Assembly (NCBI GenBank): GCA_012840465.1
Contig: DULJ01000057.1
Coordinates: forward strand, 1 to 41,186
Source: Caryophanales bacterium
GTDB taxonomy: Bacteria > Bacillota > Bacilli > Bacillales > Bacillaceae_J
Length of the DNA stretch: 41,186 bases
Direction: 5' to 3'
This document shows, one piece after another, positions 15,918-24,327 of the stretch. How positions within the stretch are numbered: the first letter of the stretch is position 1; every line of letters starts with the position of its first letter. Position numbers and translations under genes: made by a program. The notes beneath the pieces were generated by a model. The model had not been told where the DNA came from. It searched no databases and saw only the letters and a list, made by a program, of their open reading frames with translations.

Positions 15918-16661
15918 TTATCTACCAACAATTGTATTTACAAGTCGGCCAATCTGGTCGATTTCTGTAACGATTTCATCCCCGACTTTAACATTTACAA
16001 CACCAACAGGAGTTCCTGTTAAAATAATGTCACCTTTGTCCAGAGTCATAAAGCTGCTTAAATACTCAATTAGGGTTGGAATACTAAAGATCATATCTTT
16101 TGTATTTCCTTCTTGCGTTATTTTACCATTTACATAGGTTCTAAATGATAAATTCATTGGATCTTCAATATCGCGTGCATCAACGAGCCAAGGGCCAAGC
16201 GGTGTACATGTATCCCGATTTTTCACTTTCAAATTAGGACGGTAATAGTTTTCTAAATAATCACGTATGGCATAATCATTGGCAACTGTATAACCGGCCA
16301 CATAATCATAGGCATCCTCTTGCAATACATTCCTAGCTTGTTTACCAATTACAACAGCTAATTCACATTCATAATGCATATTAGCTACATCAGAAGGGCG
16401 GAATGTTTGCCCTAAATGCCCGATAAAAGTGTTAGATCCTTTTAAAAATACCAGTGGCTCCGTTGGGGCTTTGAAAGCCAATTCTGCAGCGTGATCAGCA
16501 TAGTTTAACCCTAAAGCAAACACCGTGCGCGGTTCAACAGGTGGAAGCCATACTACTTCTTGCTCCGCTACGATGCGGCCATCATCAAGTCTCAAGCGGC
16601 CTTCGATTTCTACTGCATCATGGATTGCACCAGAAAAAGCTACACGTGCTTTTTTCATCAT
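15918..16661 (-). CDS. hpaG2: HpaG2, C-terminal-type subunit of OPET decarboxylase/HHDD isomerase
   Basis: A 247-residue fumarylacetoacetate hydrolase-fold protein matching the C-terminal half of the fused E. coli HpaG: FALGLNYADHAAELAF, PLVFLKGSN, YDYVAGYTVANDYAIRDYLE and ENYYRPNLKVKNRD. The metal-binding Glu pair is present (HYECELAVVIG) together with the later Asp. With HpaG1 it decarboxylates 5-oxo-pent-3-ene-1,2,5-tricarboxylate and isomerises the product. Its ATG overlaps the hpaG1 stop by 4 bp. In this lineage the two halves are separate genes rather than a fusion. Confidence 0.94.
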   Translation of the reverse strand: MMKKARVAFSGAIHDAVEIEGRLRLDDGRIVAEQEVVWLPPVEPRTVFALGLNYADHAAELAFKAPTEPLVFLKGSNTFIGHLGQTFRPSDVANMHYECELAVVIGKQARNVLQEDAYDYVAGYTVANDYAIRDYLENYYRPNLKVKNRDTCTPLGPWLVDARDIEDPMNLSFRTYVNGKITQEGNTKDMIFSIPTLIEYLSSFMTLDKGDIILTGTPVGVVNVKVGDEIVTEIDQIGRLVNTIVGR

Positions 16662-17473
16662 TTTGCACCCCCAATTTGTAGTTCATTTTCATGAACAACC
16701 GTATTTTCTAAAATACCAACCCCAGAAATTTCGATTCGTACTTGATCTCCAGCCTTCGCTAATGGCGCATTCTCAGGAACACCAACCAATAGTAGGTCTC
16801 CTTCATTCAATGTCATATAGTCCGTTACGTCCGCTATTAATTGAGAAACAGAGCGGATTAAGTTGGCTGTAGTATTTTCTTGGCGTAATTCATTATTTAT
16901 ATATACACGTACAGTTAGTGCATCAGGATTTTCTACTGCCTTACGTTCGATTACCCAAGGACCTACTGGGCAGAACCCATCTCTGCACTTTTGTCTAATA
17001 GCAGGACGGTATACGCTCGCATGTGGGACACTAACATCATTCACTACTGTATATCCGGTAACATAATCGAGTGCTTCAGCTTTCGCAACTCTTGTTGCTT
17101 TCTTACCAATTACTAATCCCAGTGCTGCACCCATTTCTAATTGGTCTATATCGGCAGGCATTGGAATAGAAGCGCCATACCCAATTACTGTATTAACAGG
17201 TTTAATATAAAGAACTGGTGCTTTTGGCGGGGCTTTATACGGGTCTTCATTTACTGCCTCACCCAATGCTTCCATCGCACCTTGATAATTTAACAAAGTG
17301 CCATAAATCGTACCTGATATCGGTGCATTCAATTTTAAGTCTTGTAAACTTAGATTTTTTCCTTTTACTTCGATTATTTGATTCTCACAATCGATGTTTA
17401 CTGTTTCTTCTTGTAAAATCCCACTGAATTTCACTTTTCCAGTACTCAATACTTTCACCTCTTTTTTCATCAA
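16658..17473 (-). CDS. hpaG1: HpaG1, N-terminal-type subunit of OPET decarboxylase/HHDD isomerase
   Basis: A 271-residue protein matching the N-terminal half of fused HpaG: DPYKAPPKAPVLYIKPVNT, YVTGYTVVNDVS and YRPAIRQKCRDGFCPVGPW. The Glu-x-Glu metal ligands seen in HpaG2 are not present at the equivalent position (LEMGAALGLVIGK), so this subunit may have lost metal binding, as the corresponding half of E. coli HpaG also appears to have. It starts 3 bp after the aldehyde dehydrogenase stop and overlaps hpaG2. An N-terminal extension of about 50 residues precedes the conserved part. Confidence 0.93.
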   Translation of the reverse strand: MMKKEVKVLSTGKVKFSGILQEETVNIDCENQIIEVKGKNLSLQDLKLNAPISGTIYGTLLNYQGAMEALGEAVNEDPYKAPPKAPVLYIKPVNTVIGYGASIPMPADIDQLEMGAALGLVIGKKATRVAKAEALDYVTGYTVVNDVSVPHASVYRPAIRQKCRDGFCPVGPWVIERKAVENPDALTVRVYINNELRQENTTANLIRSVSQLIADVTDYMTLNEGDLLLVGVPENAPLAKAGDQVRIEISGVGILENTVVHENELQIGGAK

Positions 17474-17476
17474 TTG

Positions 17477-18904
17477 TTAATTTCTATTAAAAACAACTAA
17501 TTTCATTTCAGTCATTTCTTCTACCGCATATTTAATGCCCTCACGTCCAACTCCACTTTCCTTTACGCCTCCATATGGCATGTTATCAACACGGAAGGTT
17601 GGAATGTCATTGATAATTACCCCTCCGACATGAAGCTTCTCAGCAGCATCAAGGGCAGTATGAACATTCTCAGTATAAATGCCTGCTTGAAGTCCGTAAC
17701 GTGAATCATTTACAAGTTCTATTGCTTCCGCTACTGAGCCAACTTTATTGATGTTAACGATTGGTGCAAATACTTCTTGACAGGAAACCTTTAGTGATTT
17801 ATCAGCATGTAATACGACAGTTGGCAGAAGTACATTCCCTTCAGCAATACCACCTGTAGCTATTTCTGCACCATTATGTTTTGCTTCTTCAATCCATTCT
17901 AATGTACGTCCCACGTCACCTTTAGAGATTAATGCCGATACATCTGTTTGCGGGTCAAGTGGATCTCCGACTTTTAAGTTCTTAGTTGCTGCAACAAATT
18001 TTTCTACAAATGAATCATACACATTCTTATGTACGTAGATCCGTTGTAAAGAGATACATACTTGCCCTTGATTGGAAAACGCACCTAGGACAGCTCTATT
18101 AATAACTTTATCTACATCAACACCAGCATCAATAATTAGGGCAGCATTAGAGCCAAGTTCAAGTGTTACACGCTTTAAGCCTGCTTTATTTCTAATGCCG
18201 ATTCCTACAGCAGGGCTTCCAGTAAAAGTAATGACTTTCACACGATCATCTGTAACTAATTTATCTCCAACCACACGACCACTTCCAGTTACTACATTCA
18301 ATGCTCCCGCAGGCAATCCAGCCTCCTCAAGCAACTCCGCTAAAAAGTAGGAAGATAGTGGCGTTTGCGATGCTGGTTTTAAAACAATTGGATTTCCAGC
18401 TGCAATTGCCGGACCGACTTTATGGGCTACTAAATTCATTGGAAAGTTGAATGGAGTAATCGCTCCAACGACACCTAATGGTTCACGGACCGTGTAAGCA
18501 ATTCGATTTTCTCCTCCAGGTGCCCCGTCCAACGGAATGGTTTCGCCATGGATTCTTTTTGCCTCTTCTGCCGCAAATTTATAAGTAGCGATTGTACGAT
18601 TTACTTCTTGTTTTGCAGTTGTAATCGGTTTAGCAGCTTCAAGAGCAATAATTTTTGCAGCTTCATCAGCACGTGTTTCGAAAAGGCTTACTAATTTTTC
18701 TAAAATTGCAGCACGCTGATGAGCGGGCATTTTAGCCATTATTTCTCTAGCATTATAAGCAGCTTCAATCGCATCATTAACTTCCTTTTCAGTTGCAGAT
18801 GGAATTTCAGCAAGGACTTCCTCTGAGTACGGAGATATTAACGTAGTGTAGGAACTTGCTTCAATCCATTCGCCATTAATAAACAACTTTTTCTTAAGAG
18901 CCAT
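17477..18904 (-). CDS. NAD(P)-dependent aldehyde dehydrogenase, likely succinate-semialdehyde dehydrogenase of the island
   Basis: About 475 residues from the ATG at 18904 (AAAGGAGAGG upstream), giving MALKKKLFINGEWIEA. Catalytic Glu is in LELGSNAALII and the nucleophilic Cys in NQGQVCISLQRI; the cofactor loop FTGSPAVGIGI is intact. It heads the operon with hpaG1, hpaG2 and hpaF and carries the GntR promoter-operator. It is not the HpaE type, which is encoded at 30358. In the homoprotocatechuate route the final aldol cleavage gives pyruvate and succinic semialdehyde, so oxidation of the latter is the most economical role. ELGSNA is also seen in lactaldehyde/phosphonoacetaldehyde-type enzymes, so specificity is open. 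Confidence 0.85.
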   Translation of the reverse strand: MALKKKLFINGEWIEASSYTTLISPYSEEVLAEIPSATEKEVNDAIEAAYNAREIMAKMPAHQRAAILEKLVSLFETRADEAAKIIALEAAKPITTAKQEVNRTIATYKFAAEEAKRIHGETIPLDGAPGGENRIAYTVREPLGVVGAITPFNFPMNLVAHKVGPAIAAGNPIVLKPASQTPLSSYFLAELLEEAGLPAGALNVVTGSGRVVGDKLVTDDRVKVITFTGSPAVGIGIRNKAGLKRVTLELGSNAALIIDAGVDVDKVINRAVLGAFSNQGQVCISLQRIYVHKNVYDSFVEKFVAATKNLKVGDPLDPQTDVSALISKGDVGRTLEWIEEAKHNGAEIATGGIAEGNVLLPTVVLHADKSLKVSCQEVFAPIVNINKVGSVAEAIELVNDSRYGLQAGIYTENVHTALDAAEKLHVGGVIINDIPTFRVDNMPYGGVKESGVGREGIKYAVEEMTEMKLVVFNRN

Positions 18905-18935
18905 TTTTACCTCTCCTTTATCTAAACCATATAGT

Positions 18936-18966
18936 AAATCATATACCAAATCATATATGATTTCAA
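18936..18966 (-). promoter_or_regulatory. GntR-controlled promoter of ALDH-hpaG1-hpaG2-hpaF operon
   Basis: TTGAAA (18961-18966) - 17 bp - TATGAT (18938-18943) on the minus strand. AAATCATATACC (18936-18947) and AAATCATATATG (18948-18959) are tandem 12-bp units completed by ATTTC, so the palindrome ATCATATATGAT and a third half-site cover the spacer and -10. Confidence 0.8.
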
Positions 18967-18975
18967 GCAATATTA

Positions 18976-19830
18976 TTATAGATTAGTATAAGAAACTAAC
19001 TTTTCGGGACTTACCTGCACTTGAATTTCGGTAAGAAATGCTTCTTCATCATTAGATAGAAACTGGTCAACAATCGCCCGCTCGATAAACTCCCCTTTAA
19101 TCTCGTATTTGTTTTCTTCAATAAACTTCAAGAGAACCTTATAATAGGAAGATGCTTCGCTTCGAACCCCTCTATAAAAAATTGAAACATAATGTCCCTC
19201 ATGAAAAACATTACTCATTTTTTGCAGAAGTTCCTGCTCTTCTACATCCTCTAATAAAAGAAAAATAGAGTTGTATTCTTTAAAATCATAATGTTTCACC
19301 TGTGAGATCGTCCGTGTAAAACCAACCTTCCCTAGAAATATCGGGGAAAGTACTCCAAAATCATTTTTTAATTTTCTAAGAGCTAACTCCAATTCGTGGA
19401 TACTGCCAATTTTCTCTTGTAATTGAACGATTGTTCTTTCAGGAATTTTCTGTACTATGGGTATACCTATATTTTTTACTCTTAGACTTGTATCTATTTC
19501 TTTGATTCTTCCTTCGAGTCTCTTTTTTATTCGTATTAATTCATTTATTTTGGATTCAACCGTTTCATGATGTTTTTTTAACGACTCTTGAAGTTCAACA
19601 ATATTCCGACTTTGAAGCTGCTGTTTTATCTCTTTTAATGGAACTCCCAATGTTTTTAAGTAATGAATTATATCCAGTTGTTTAAATTGTTCGGAGGAAT
19701 AGTAGCGATAACCAGTTTCTTCATTGATACAGATTGGTTTAAATAAATCAATCTCATCGTAATATCTTAACGTCTTAACCGGAATATTATGTAGTTTCGA
19801 TAATTGTCCAATTGAAAACTTATTTCTCAT
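18976..19830 (-). CDS. MerR-family regulator with GyrI-like effector domain
   Basis: About 284 residues from the ATG at 19830 (AGGTG at 6 bp); a TTG 9 bp upstream is less likely. The N-terminal winged helix is typical (FSIGQLSKLHNIPVKTLRYYDE, ETGYRYYSSEQ), followed by a coiled coil (about 75-120) and a C-terminal GyrI/BmrR-like small-molecule domain. This architecture binds aromatic or cationic ligands and twists a long-spacer promoter. The gene lies between hpaD and the hpaG operon, on the same strand. It does not fit the GntR operator regulon, so it may add substrate-specific activation or control an efflux function elsewhere. Confidence 0.87.
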   Translation of the reverse strand: MRNKFSIGQLSKLHNIPVKTLRYYDEIDLFKPICINEETGYRYYSSEQFKQLDIIHYLKTLGVPLKEIKQQLQSRNIVELQESLKKHHETVESKINELIRIKKRLEGRIKEIDTSLRVKNIGIPIVQKIPERTIVQLQEKIGSIHELELALRKLKNDFGVLSPIFLGKVGFTRTISQVKHYDFKEYNSIFLLLEDVEEQELLQKMSNVFHEGHYVSIFYRGVRSEASSYYKVLLKFIEENKYEIKGEFIERAIVDQFLSNDEEAFLTEIQVQVSPEKLVSYTNL

Positions 19831-19855
19831 TTTCAACACCTACTATTTATGTAGT

Positions 19856-19867
19856 AACCAAGCGGTT
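19856..19867. promoter_or_regulatory. Inverted repeat upstream of merR gene
   Basis: AACCAAGCGGTT is an interrupted palindrome (AACC ... GGTT) 26 bp before the start codon. It may be the MerR protein's own site; support is positional only. Confidence 0.3.
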
Positions 19868-19895
19868 CTGTTATTATTTTAAAGCATTATATGGT

Positions 19896-19928
19896 ATTAA
19901 AAAACTCCCACCCGATTGGATAGGAGTT
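19896..19928 (-). terminator. Terminator after hpaD
   Basis: On the minus strand AACTCCTATCC-AATC-GGGTGGGAGTT is followed by TTTTTAATACC, just after the hpaD stop codon. Confidence 0.8.
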
Positions 19929-19937
19929 CATTTAGAA

Positions 19938-20936
19938 TTAATTTTGATTTTCGGCTTTTTCTAATCTTTTTACTGTTTCAACAGGCAGCAATTGACCAGT
20001 GAAAATATCTTCAACTTGAACCGCCTCGTTTCTCCAGCTTTCTGGTGGTAAGGCACCCCAGAATGTTGCACGTTGCGGGTCATCAAGATGCCACTTAATT
20101 GGTTCAAAGTCAGGGTCGTTTGTGAAGTAGTCACCTGTATATAATTCAATTCTGTTTCCATCATGGTCACGTACATATACGAAGAATGCATTAGAAGTTC
20201 CGTGACGGCCAGGCGAGCGCTCGATATGTGCATAATAACCTAATGATGCAAGATGGTCACAAGCATCTAATATTGACTTCGCATCATCCATCCAGAAACC
20301 TGTATGGTGGTATCTTGGACCTTTTTCACTAATTAATGCTAAATCGTGAACACTTGGCTTACGGTGCATCCACGCAGCCCAAATATGCTCATCTTCTTCG
20401 TAACCGTTTACAGTAAACTCGGAAGTTCTAAAACCTAAATGTTTGCTGTACCAGTCGTATAGTTCATCAATATTCGTAATTAAACAATTCGCATGGTCAA
20501 TCCGCTTAACTTTGGAATTACCTTGTAAATGATATTTTTGCAGCATTCTTTCTGCTTTATCCATTTCATAGAAAAACTCAACTGGCATGCCGCCTGGATC
20601 CTGAATTCTCAACGCACGTCCTTGACCCTTTTCTTCGCCCGCACCAATCCATATTTTTTTCATACCTAATTCAGTAAACAATTCATCAAGCACATCTAAA
20701 TCCTCGTCACTGCCGACACGATAAGCAATATGCTTCAAGCTTCCTTGTTTGCCTTTAGTAAGAACTAAACAATGGTGATTTGAGTCTTCAATAGCCCTTA
20801 AATAAATATGTTCTGCATCTGATTCCGTTTCAATAAAACCTAATCCTCTACAATAAAATTCACGTGCACGATCCAAATCTGTTACTGTAATTTCCGCGTG
20901 ATGAAAACGAACGATATCAACTGTTTTCTTTGCCAT
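19938..20936 (-). CDS. hpaD: Homoprotocatechuate (3,4-dihydroxyphenylacetate) 2,3-dioxygenase, type I extradiol
   Basis: A 332-residue vicinal oxygen chelate dioxygenase like that of Brevibacterium fuscum, not the E. coli LigB-type HpaD. Predicted metal ligands are His148, His211 (PRYHHTGF) and Glu264 (NRIELYTGDY). Second-sphere residues corresponding to catalytic His200, His248 and Tyr257 of the Brevibacterium enzyme are present as His197 (VHDLAL), His245 (GRHG) and Tyr254. It opens 3,4-dihydroxyphenylacetate to 5-carboxymethyl-2-hydroxymuconate semialdehyde. GGGGAG precedes the ATG. It is a single gene with its own promoter and terminator, divergent from hpaC. A Mn or Fe cofactor is expected. 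Confidence 0.95.
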   Translation of the reverse strand: MAKKTVDIVRFHHAEITVTDLDRAREFYCRGLGFIETESDAEHIYLRAIEDSNHHCLVLTKGKQGSLKHIAYRVGSDEDLDVLDELFTELGMKKIWIGAGEEKGQGRALRIQDPGGMPVEFFYEMDKAERMLQKYHLQGNSKVKRIDHANCLITNIDELYDWYSKHLGFRTSEFTVNGYEEDEHIWAAWMHRKPSVHDLALISEKGPRYHHTGFWMDDAKSILDACDHLASLGYYAHIERSPGRHGTSNAFFVYVRDHDGNRIELYTGDYFTNDPDFEPIKWHLDDPQRATFWGALPPESWRNEAVQVEDIFTGQLLPVETVKRLEKAENQN

Positions 20937-20996
20937 TTACTGATCTCCCCTTTTGTTCTTCTTAAAATTAATTGATTTATTTATTTGTGTCTTCAC

Positions 20997-21025
20997 TATA
21001 AAGTATCCAGTTACTGTAGGGTCAA
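20997..21025 (-). promoter_or_regulatory. Predicted hpaD promoter
   Basis: TTGACC (21020-21025) - 17 bp - TTTATA (20997-21002) on the minus strand. The GntR-type operator of the divergent hpaC promoter lies about 75 bp upstream and may act on both. Confidence 0.5.
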
Positions 21026-21096
21026 TAGCTTTTTATAAGTTTTTTGCAGTTTTTTTAGAAGCTTCAGCTTTCATATGTAATCGCATTCAATTTGTA

Positions 21097-21125
21097 TTGA
21101 TATCATATATTATTTCATATATAAT
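21097..21125 (+). promoter_or_regulatory. hpaC promoter with GntR operator
   Basis: TTGATA (21097-21102) - 17 bp - TATAAT (21120-21125), a near-consensus sigma-A promoter. ATCATATATTAT (21102-21113) and TTCATATATAAT (21114-21125) are tandem 12-bp variants of the operator unit, covering spacer and -10. Confidence 0.75.
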
Positions 21126-21223
21126 TTTTGGTAACTCCTATATATTTGTTTGTTTGTAATAAAAGCGAACTAGTTTGAAGTATGATGTATGGAACAAAAA
21201 TAAATATATACGGAGGTACTAAA

Positions 21224-21682
21224 ATGGATGATCGTCTGTTTAGAAATGCAATGGGTAAGTTTGCAACAGGTGTTACCGTTATCACGACAAAAGCTGATGA
21301 TGTAGTACATGGTATGACAGCTAATGCATTTATGTCCGTATCTTTAGAACCGAAATTAGTTGTGATATCTATTGGCCATAAAGCTAGGATGTTGGATAAA
21401 ATAACAACTTCCAAGCGGTTTGTCGTTAACATTTTATCTAATGAACAAAAAGATTTATCAATGCATTTTGCCGGACAAGTAAAAGAGGATCTTTTAGTTG
21501 AGTTTGAAACTATTAACAACATGCCGGCAATTAAAGATTCATTAGCGAATATTGTTTGTAATGTAAAAGCTTCCTATGTTGAGGGTGACCATACATTATT
21601 TATTGGCGAAGTTACAGATCTTCTATTAAATGATGGTGAGCCTCTAACCTATTTCGAGGGTAAATACGGAAAGTTAATTTGA
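21224..21682 (+). CDS. hpaC: HpaC-type flavin reductase
   Basis: A 152-residue flavin reductase-like protein started at the ATG at 21224 (CGGAGG 7 bp upstream), giving MDDRLFRNAMGKFATGVTVIT, the usual family N-terminus; the frame extends upstream without support. Conserved GMTANAFMSVSLEPKLV and FVVNILSNEQ blocks mark the split-barrel FMN-binding fold. It supplies reduced FAD to the HpaB monooxygenase using NAD(P)H. It is followed 25 bp downstream by a FAD synthetase-like gene in one transcript, and is convergent with hpaB. Confidence 0.93.
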   Translation: MDDRLFRNAMGKFATGVTVITTKADDVVHGMTANAFMSVSLEPKLVVISIGHKARMLDKITTSKRFVVNILSNEQKDLSMHFAGQVKEDLLVEFETINNMPAIKDSLANIVCNVKASYVEGDHTLFIGEVTDLLLNDGEPLTYFEGKYGKLI

Positions 21683-21707
21683 TTCTTTTGTAAAGGGGAT
21701 TTTCACA

Positions 21708-22583
21708 GTGGAGACTATTTATCTGGAACATTCAAATACGAGGCTGCCATTGATCGGTTCACAAACTTGTGTTTTTGCACTTGGATTTTTCGACGGGGTT
21801 CATGTTGGCCATCAAAGGTTAATTCAAACAGCTAAAAGAATATCTGAAGAAAAAAGGGTTCCATTAGCTGTCATGACCTTTTACCCCCATCCAAGACAAG
21901 TTTTCGATAAAAATAATGCTCCCGTGAAATATCTTACCCCGATACAGAGGAAGCAAGAAGTTTTAAAGAACATGGGTGTAGATAAACTTTTTATAGTGAA
22001 ATTTGATCCGAATTTCGCTAAACTGAGCCCAGAGGATTTTGTCGATCAATATCTTATTCAATATGGATGTACTCATGTTGTAGCAGGATATGACTATACG
22101 TATGGATATAAAGGCCACGGAAATATGGAAACGCTTAAAAAGTCAGGAGAGGGCCGCTTTGGAGTATCCGTAGTTAATAAAATCTCCTATAATAAAGAAA
22201 AAATTGGATCTACTCAAATTAGGCAGCTAATCCACGATGGGGAAATAGAAATAATTCCGAAACACTTGGGTAGTTATTATAAAGTAAATGGCTATATCGC
22301 TCGCTCATACTTGTTAAAAAATGATATGCAGGAATTAGTTATTAAAATTGATGCGGATTATTTGGTACCTCAAAAAGGCCAATACCAAATCCAATTAAAT
22401 GTCCATAATATCTTATATCACGGTACTATCCAAAGAATTTCAATAAGGGATAATTATACGCTATTATATGCCTATATCTATGAAGATTTTAATCTATCAA
22501 TTGGAAGTCCGGTTAATATTAAATGGTTGAAATCGATTTATGGGACGAATAATGAAACGAATGCTGTAGAAAGCGTTGTGTAG
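21708..22583 (+). CDS. FAD synthetase (RibF N-terminal type) lacking a recognisable riboflavin kinase half
   Basis: A 291-residue RibF paralogue starting with GTG at 21708 (AAAGGGG upstream). Residues 20-180 are a full FMN adenylyltransferase domain: ALGFFDGVHVGHQ (26-35 core), TFYPHPRQVF, VAGYDYTYGYKG and the late motif GSTQIRQLIHDGEI. The C-terminal 105 residues align in position with the riboflavin kinase barrel but lack its GFPTAN motif and have PQKGQY instead of the usual P-x-x-GVY. The enzyme therefore probably makes FAD from FMN only. Its place between hpaC and hpaB, in the GntR-regulated transcript, points to local FAD supply for the FADH2-dependent monooxygenase. Confidence 0.85.
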   Translation: METIYLEHSNTRLPLIGSQTCVFALGFFDGVHVGHQRLIQTAKRISEEKRVPLAVMTFYPHPRQVFDKNNAPVKYLTPIQRKQEVLKNMGVDKLFIVKFDPNFAKLSPEDFVDQYLIQYGCTHVVAGYDYTYGYKGHGNMETLKKSGEGRFGVSVVNKISYNKEKIGSTQIRQLIHDGEIEIIPKHLGSYYKVNGYIARSYLLKNDMQELVIKIDADYLVPQKGQYQIQLNVHNILYHGTIQRISIRDNYTLLYAYIYEDFNLSIGSPVNIKWLKSIYGTNNETNAVESVV

Positions 22584-22610
22584 CAAGAGACTTTGAGCTC
22601 TTGCTTTTTT
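22582..22610 (+). terminator. Terminator of hpaC transcript
   Basis: AGCAAGAG (22582-22589) pairs with CTCTTGCT (22598-22605), followed by TTTTTT. Confidence 0.85.
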
Positions 22611-22626
22611 GTTTTTCAACAGCCAC

Positions 22627-22658
22627 CAAAAGAAGCAAGAGCTCAAGCCCTTGCTTCT
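22627..22658 (-). terminator. Terminator of hpaB
   Basis: AGAAGCAAG (22631-22639) pairs with CTTGCTTCT (22650-22658); on the minus strand it is followed by TTTTGG. It serves hpaB, convergent to the hpaC transcript. Confidence 0.7.
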
Positions 22659-22679
22659 AGATCCATCCATCTATAATTA

Positions 22680-24161
22680 TTATTTACCGTTTGCTACTGC
22701 TTCTTCTTCTAACACCATTTGGTCTAAGAATTTCTTAACCAGTGCCATTTCAACATCTTTATCTGCATTCGTATACGTATCCATCGTTACACGGAATGAA
22801 TCGATTAGATAAAAACGCTCATATAATTCCCCACGACCAGCTAAATCTGAACCGATGAAGTCCCAAGCAAGACGGTTTACTTTGATTTTTTCTAATGCGG
22901 ATTTATTTCTAGCTTGATAGTACTTATCGATAAATGGTCTTAAATGGCCTTGCATATCTTTTTTCGATGGAGTACATAAGAAACCACCGCCGCCAATAAG
23001 TTGAATTAATTCGATGGATCTTGGAATCCATTTTGGCATTAATCCTCTTAAAGCTTGTAATGGCCTACCGTCTGGTATTAATACACCATTCACCCCATTT
23101 TCTGTCGCACCTTCAATCGCTGAAACAATCGCAGTACGTGTTAACTCTTTATATTGCCAGATTTCCCCAAGTTTTTCTTTAATATGGTCAAATGCATTAA
23201 CACCGTTCATATCAGCAATCATGTGACCAATACCAAATAGGAACTCAAGTTTTGTAAGCGCTCTTGTCATTGCTTGGAATACGATATATGATCCCCAGTT
23301 AACTTCACTTGTTACTGCACGATATAATTCAGTATTTCCATCGATAAATACACGGTCTTTCGGAATATGACAATTATCAAAAATTACAATTGCATCTTGC
23401 TCATCAAAACGACTGGATAATGGGTAATCAAATAAATCACGTTGCTTGCTGAAAGAATCACGGTTAAGCAACATCATTCCTGGATGATCCATTGGAACCG
23501 CAAACATTAATGCGTATTTTGAATCTTCAGGACGAATTCCTTGACCTGCTCTTGAAGGATAAATTGTCATTTCATCAGCAAACGGTGCTAATGTACCTAA
23601 CATTCTAGCTCCACTTACAATGATGGAATCTTCTGTTTCGCCAACCTTGTGAAGAGCTAAATCTCCCTCACCTTGCTGTGCTTCAGGTACTGAACGGTCC
23701 ACTTGTGGGTTAACGATACAGTGTGTTAAACATAGGTCATTGTCACGAATATATTTAAAGTAGTTTTCTAGATGTTTACCCTTTTCTGATTCACCGTATT
23801 TATCCCATACATCAATTCTACTAGCGTAGCATGCAAATGTAATATTTAAGTAGTCCGGGCTGCGTCCCATGATTCCTGCAGAAGCTTCAGACCAAAGTTT
23901 AGTTGCTTTGTGTAATTTCCATAGATCGTCTTTGCTCTTTGGGAACATAAAAGCGGTTCCAATTTTTTCGCCACTTTCATTTTCAGTTAACATAACCTCT
24001 GGATGTAGGTATTGTAGGTCATATAAATGGGCAATAGCTTCTGCTCCACCTTTAAGTTGTGGGTGTATTGTTATATCTTCGATTCTTTCTCCATCAAGGT
24101 AAATTTCACGTCTGTCTTTTTTTAGCTTTTCTAAATATTGGGCTCCTGTACGTGCTGGCAT
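22680..24161 (-). CDS. hpaB: 4-hydroxyphenylacetate 3-monooxygenase, oxygenase component
   Basis: A 493-residue FADH2-dependent aromatic hydroxylase, started at the ATG at 24161 (AAAGGAG 9 bp upstream) to give the family N-terminus MPARTGAQYLEKLKKD. The acyl-CoA dehydrogenase-like fold is supported by conserved blocks such as HCIVNPQVDR, GARMLGTLAPFADE, NCHIPKDRVF and LIQLIGGGGF. It adds the 3-hydroxyl to 4-hydroxyphenylacetate, making homoprotocatechuate. HpaC and the FAD synthetase encoded convergently would supply FADH2. It carries its own GntR-type promoter upstream. Related phenol hydroxylases share the fold; linkage to hpaD-G favours 4-hydroxyphenylacetate. Confidence 0.95.
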   Translation of the reverse strand: MPARTGAQYLEKLKKDRREIYLDGERIEDITIHPQLKGGAEAIAHLYDLQYLHPEVMLTENESGEKIGTAFMFPKSKDDLWKLHKATKLWSEASAGIMGRSPDYLNITFACYASRIDVWDKYGESEKGKHLENYFKYIRDNDLCLTHCIVNPQVDRSVPEAQQGEGDLALHKVGETEDSIIVSGARMLGTLAPFADEMTIYPSRAGQGIRPEDSKYALMFAVPMDHPGMMLLNRDSFSKQRDLFDYPLSSRFDEQDAIVIFDNCHIPKDRVFIDGNTELYRAVTSEVNWGSYIVFQAMTRALTKLEFLFGIGHMIADMNGVNAFDHIKEKLGEIWQYKELTRTAIVSAIEGATENGVNGVLIPDGRPLQALRGLMPKWIPRSIELIQLIGGGGFLCTPSKKDMQGHLRPFIDKYYQARNKSALEKIKVNRLAWDFIGSDLAGRGELYERFYLIDSFRVTMDTYTNADKDVEMALVKKFLDQMVLEEEAVANGK

Positions 24162-24232
24162 GAAAAACATCTCCTTTAGGTATAATTTAATTGACAATCG
24201 AAATATTTTTAATATTTCATTTCCTTATTCAA

Positions 24233-24261
24233 ATCATATACGATTCGAAAATGTTTTTCTA
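24233..24261 (-). promoter_or_regulatory. hpaB promoter with GntR operator
   Basis: TAGAAA (24256-24261) - 17 bp - TATGAT (24233-24238) on the minus strand. ATCATATACGAT at 24233-24244 is the operator palindrome with one change and overlaps the -10. Confidence 0.65.
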
Positions 24262-24327
24262 CGACACTAAGGGTCTAATATTGTACTTTTTTTAAACTTA
24301 AAGTATCTAAATGTTTATAATGTTTAT

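Noticed and set aside
17477-18904. Assignment of the first aldehyde dehydrogenase as HpaE
   Set aside because: The enzyme at 30358 has the HpaE-specific Cys context and C-terminus; this one has ELGSNA and NQGQVC instead.
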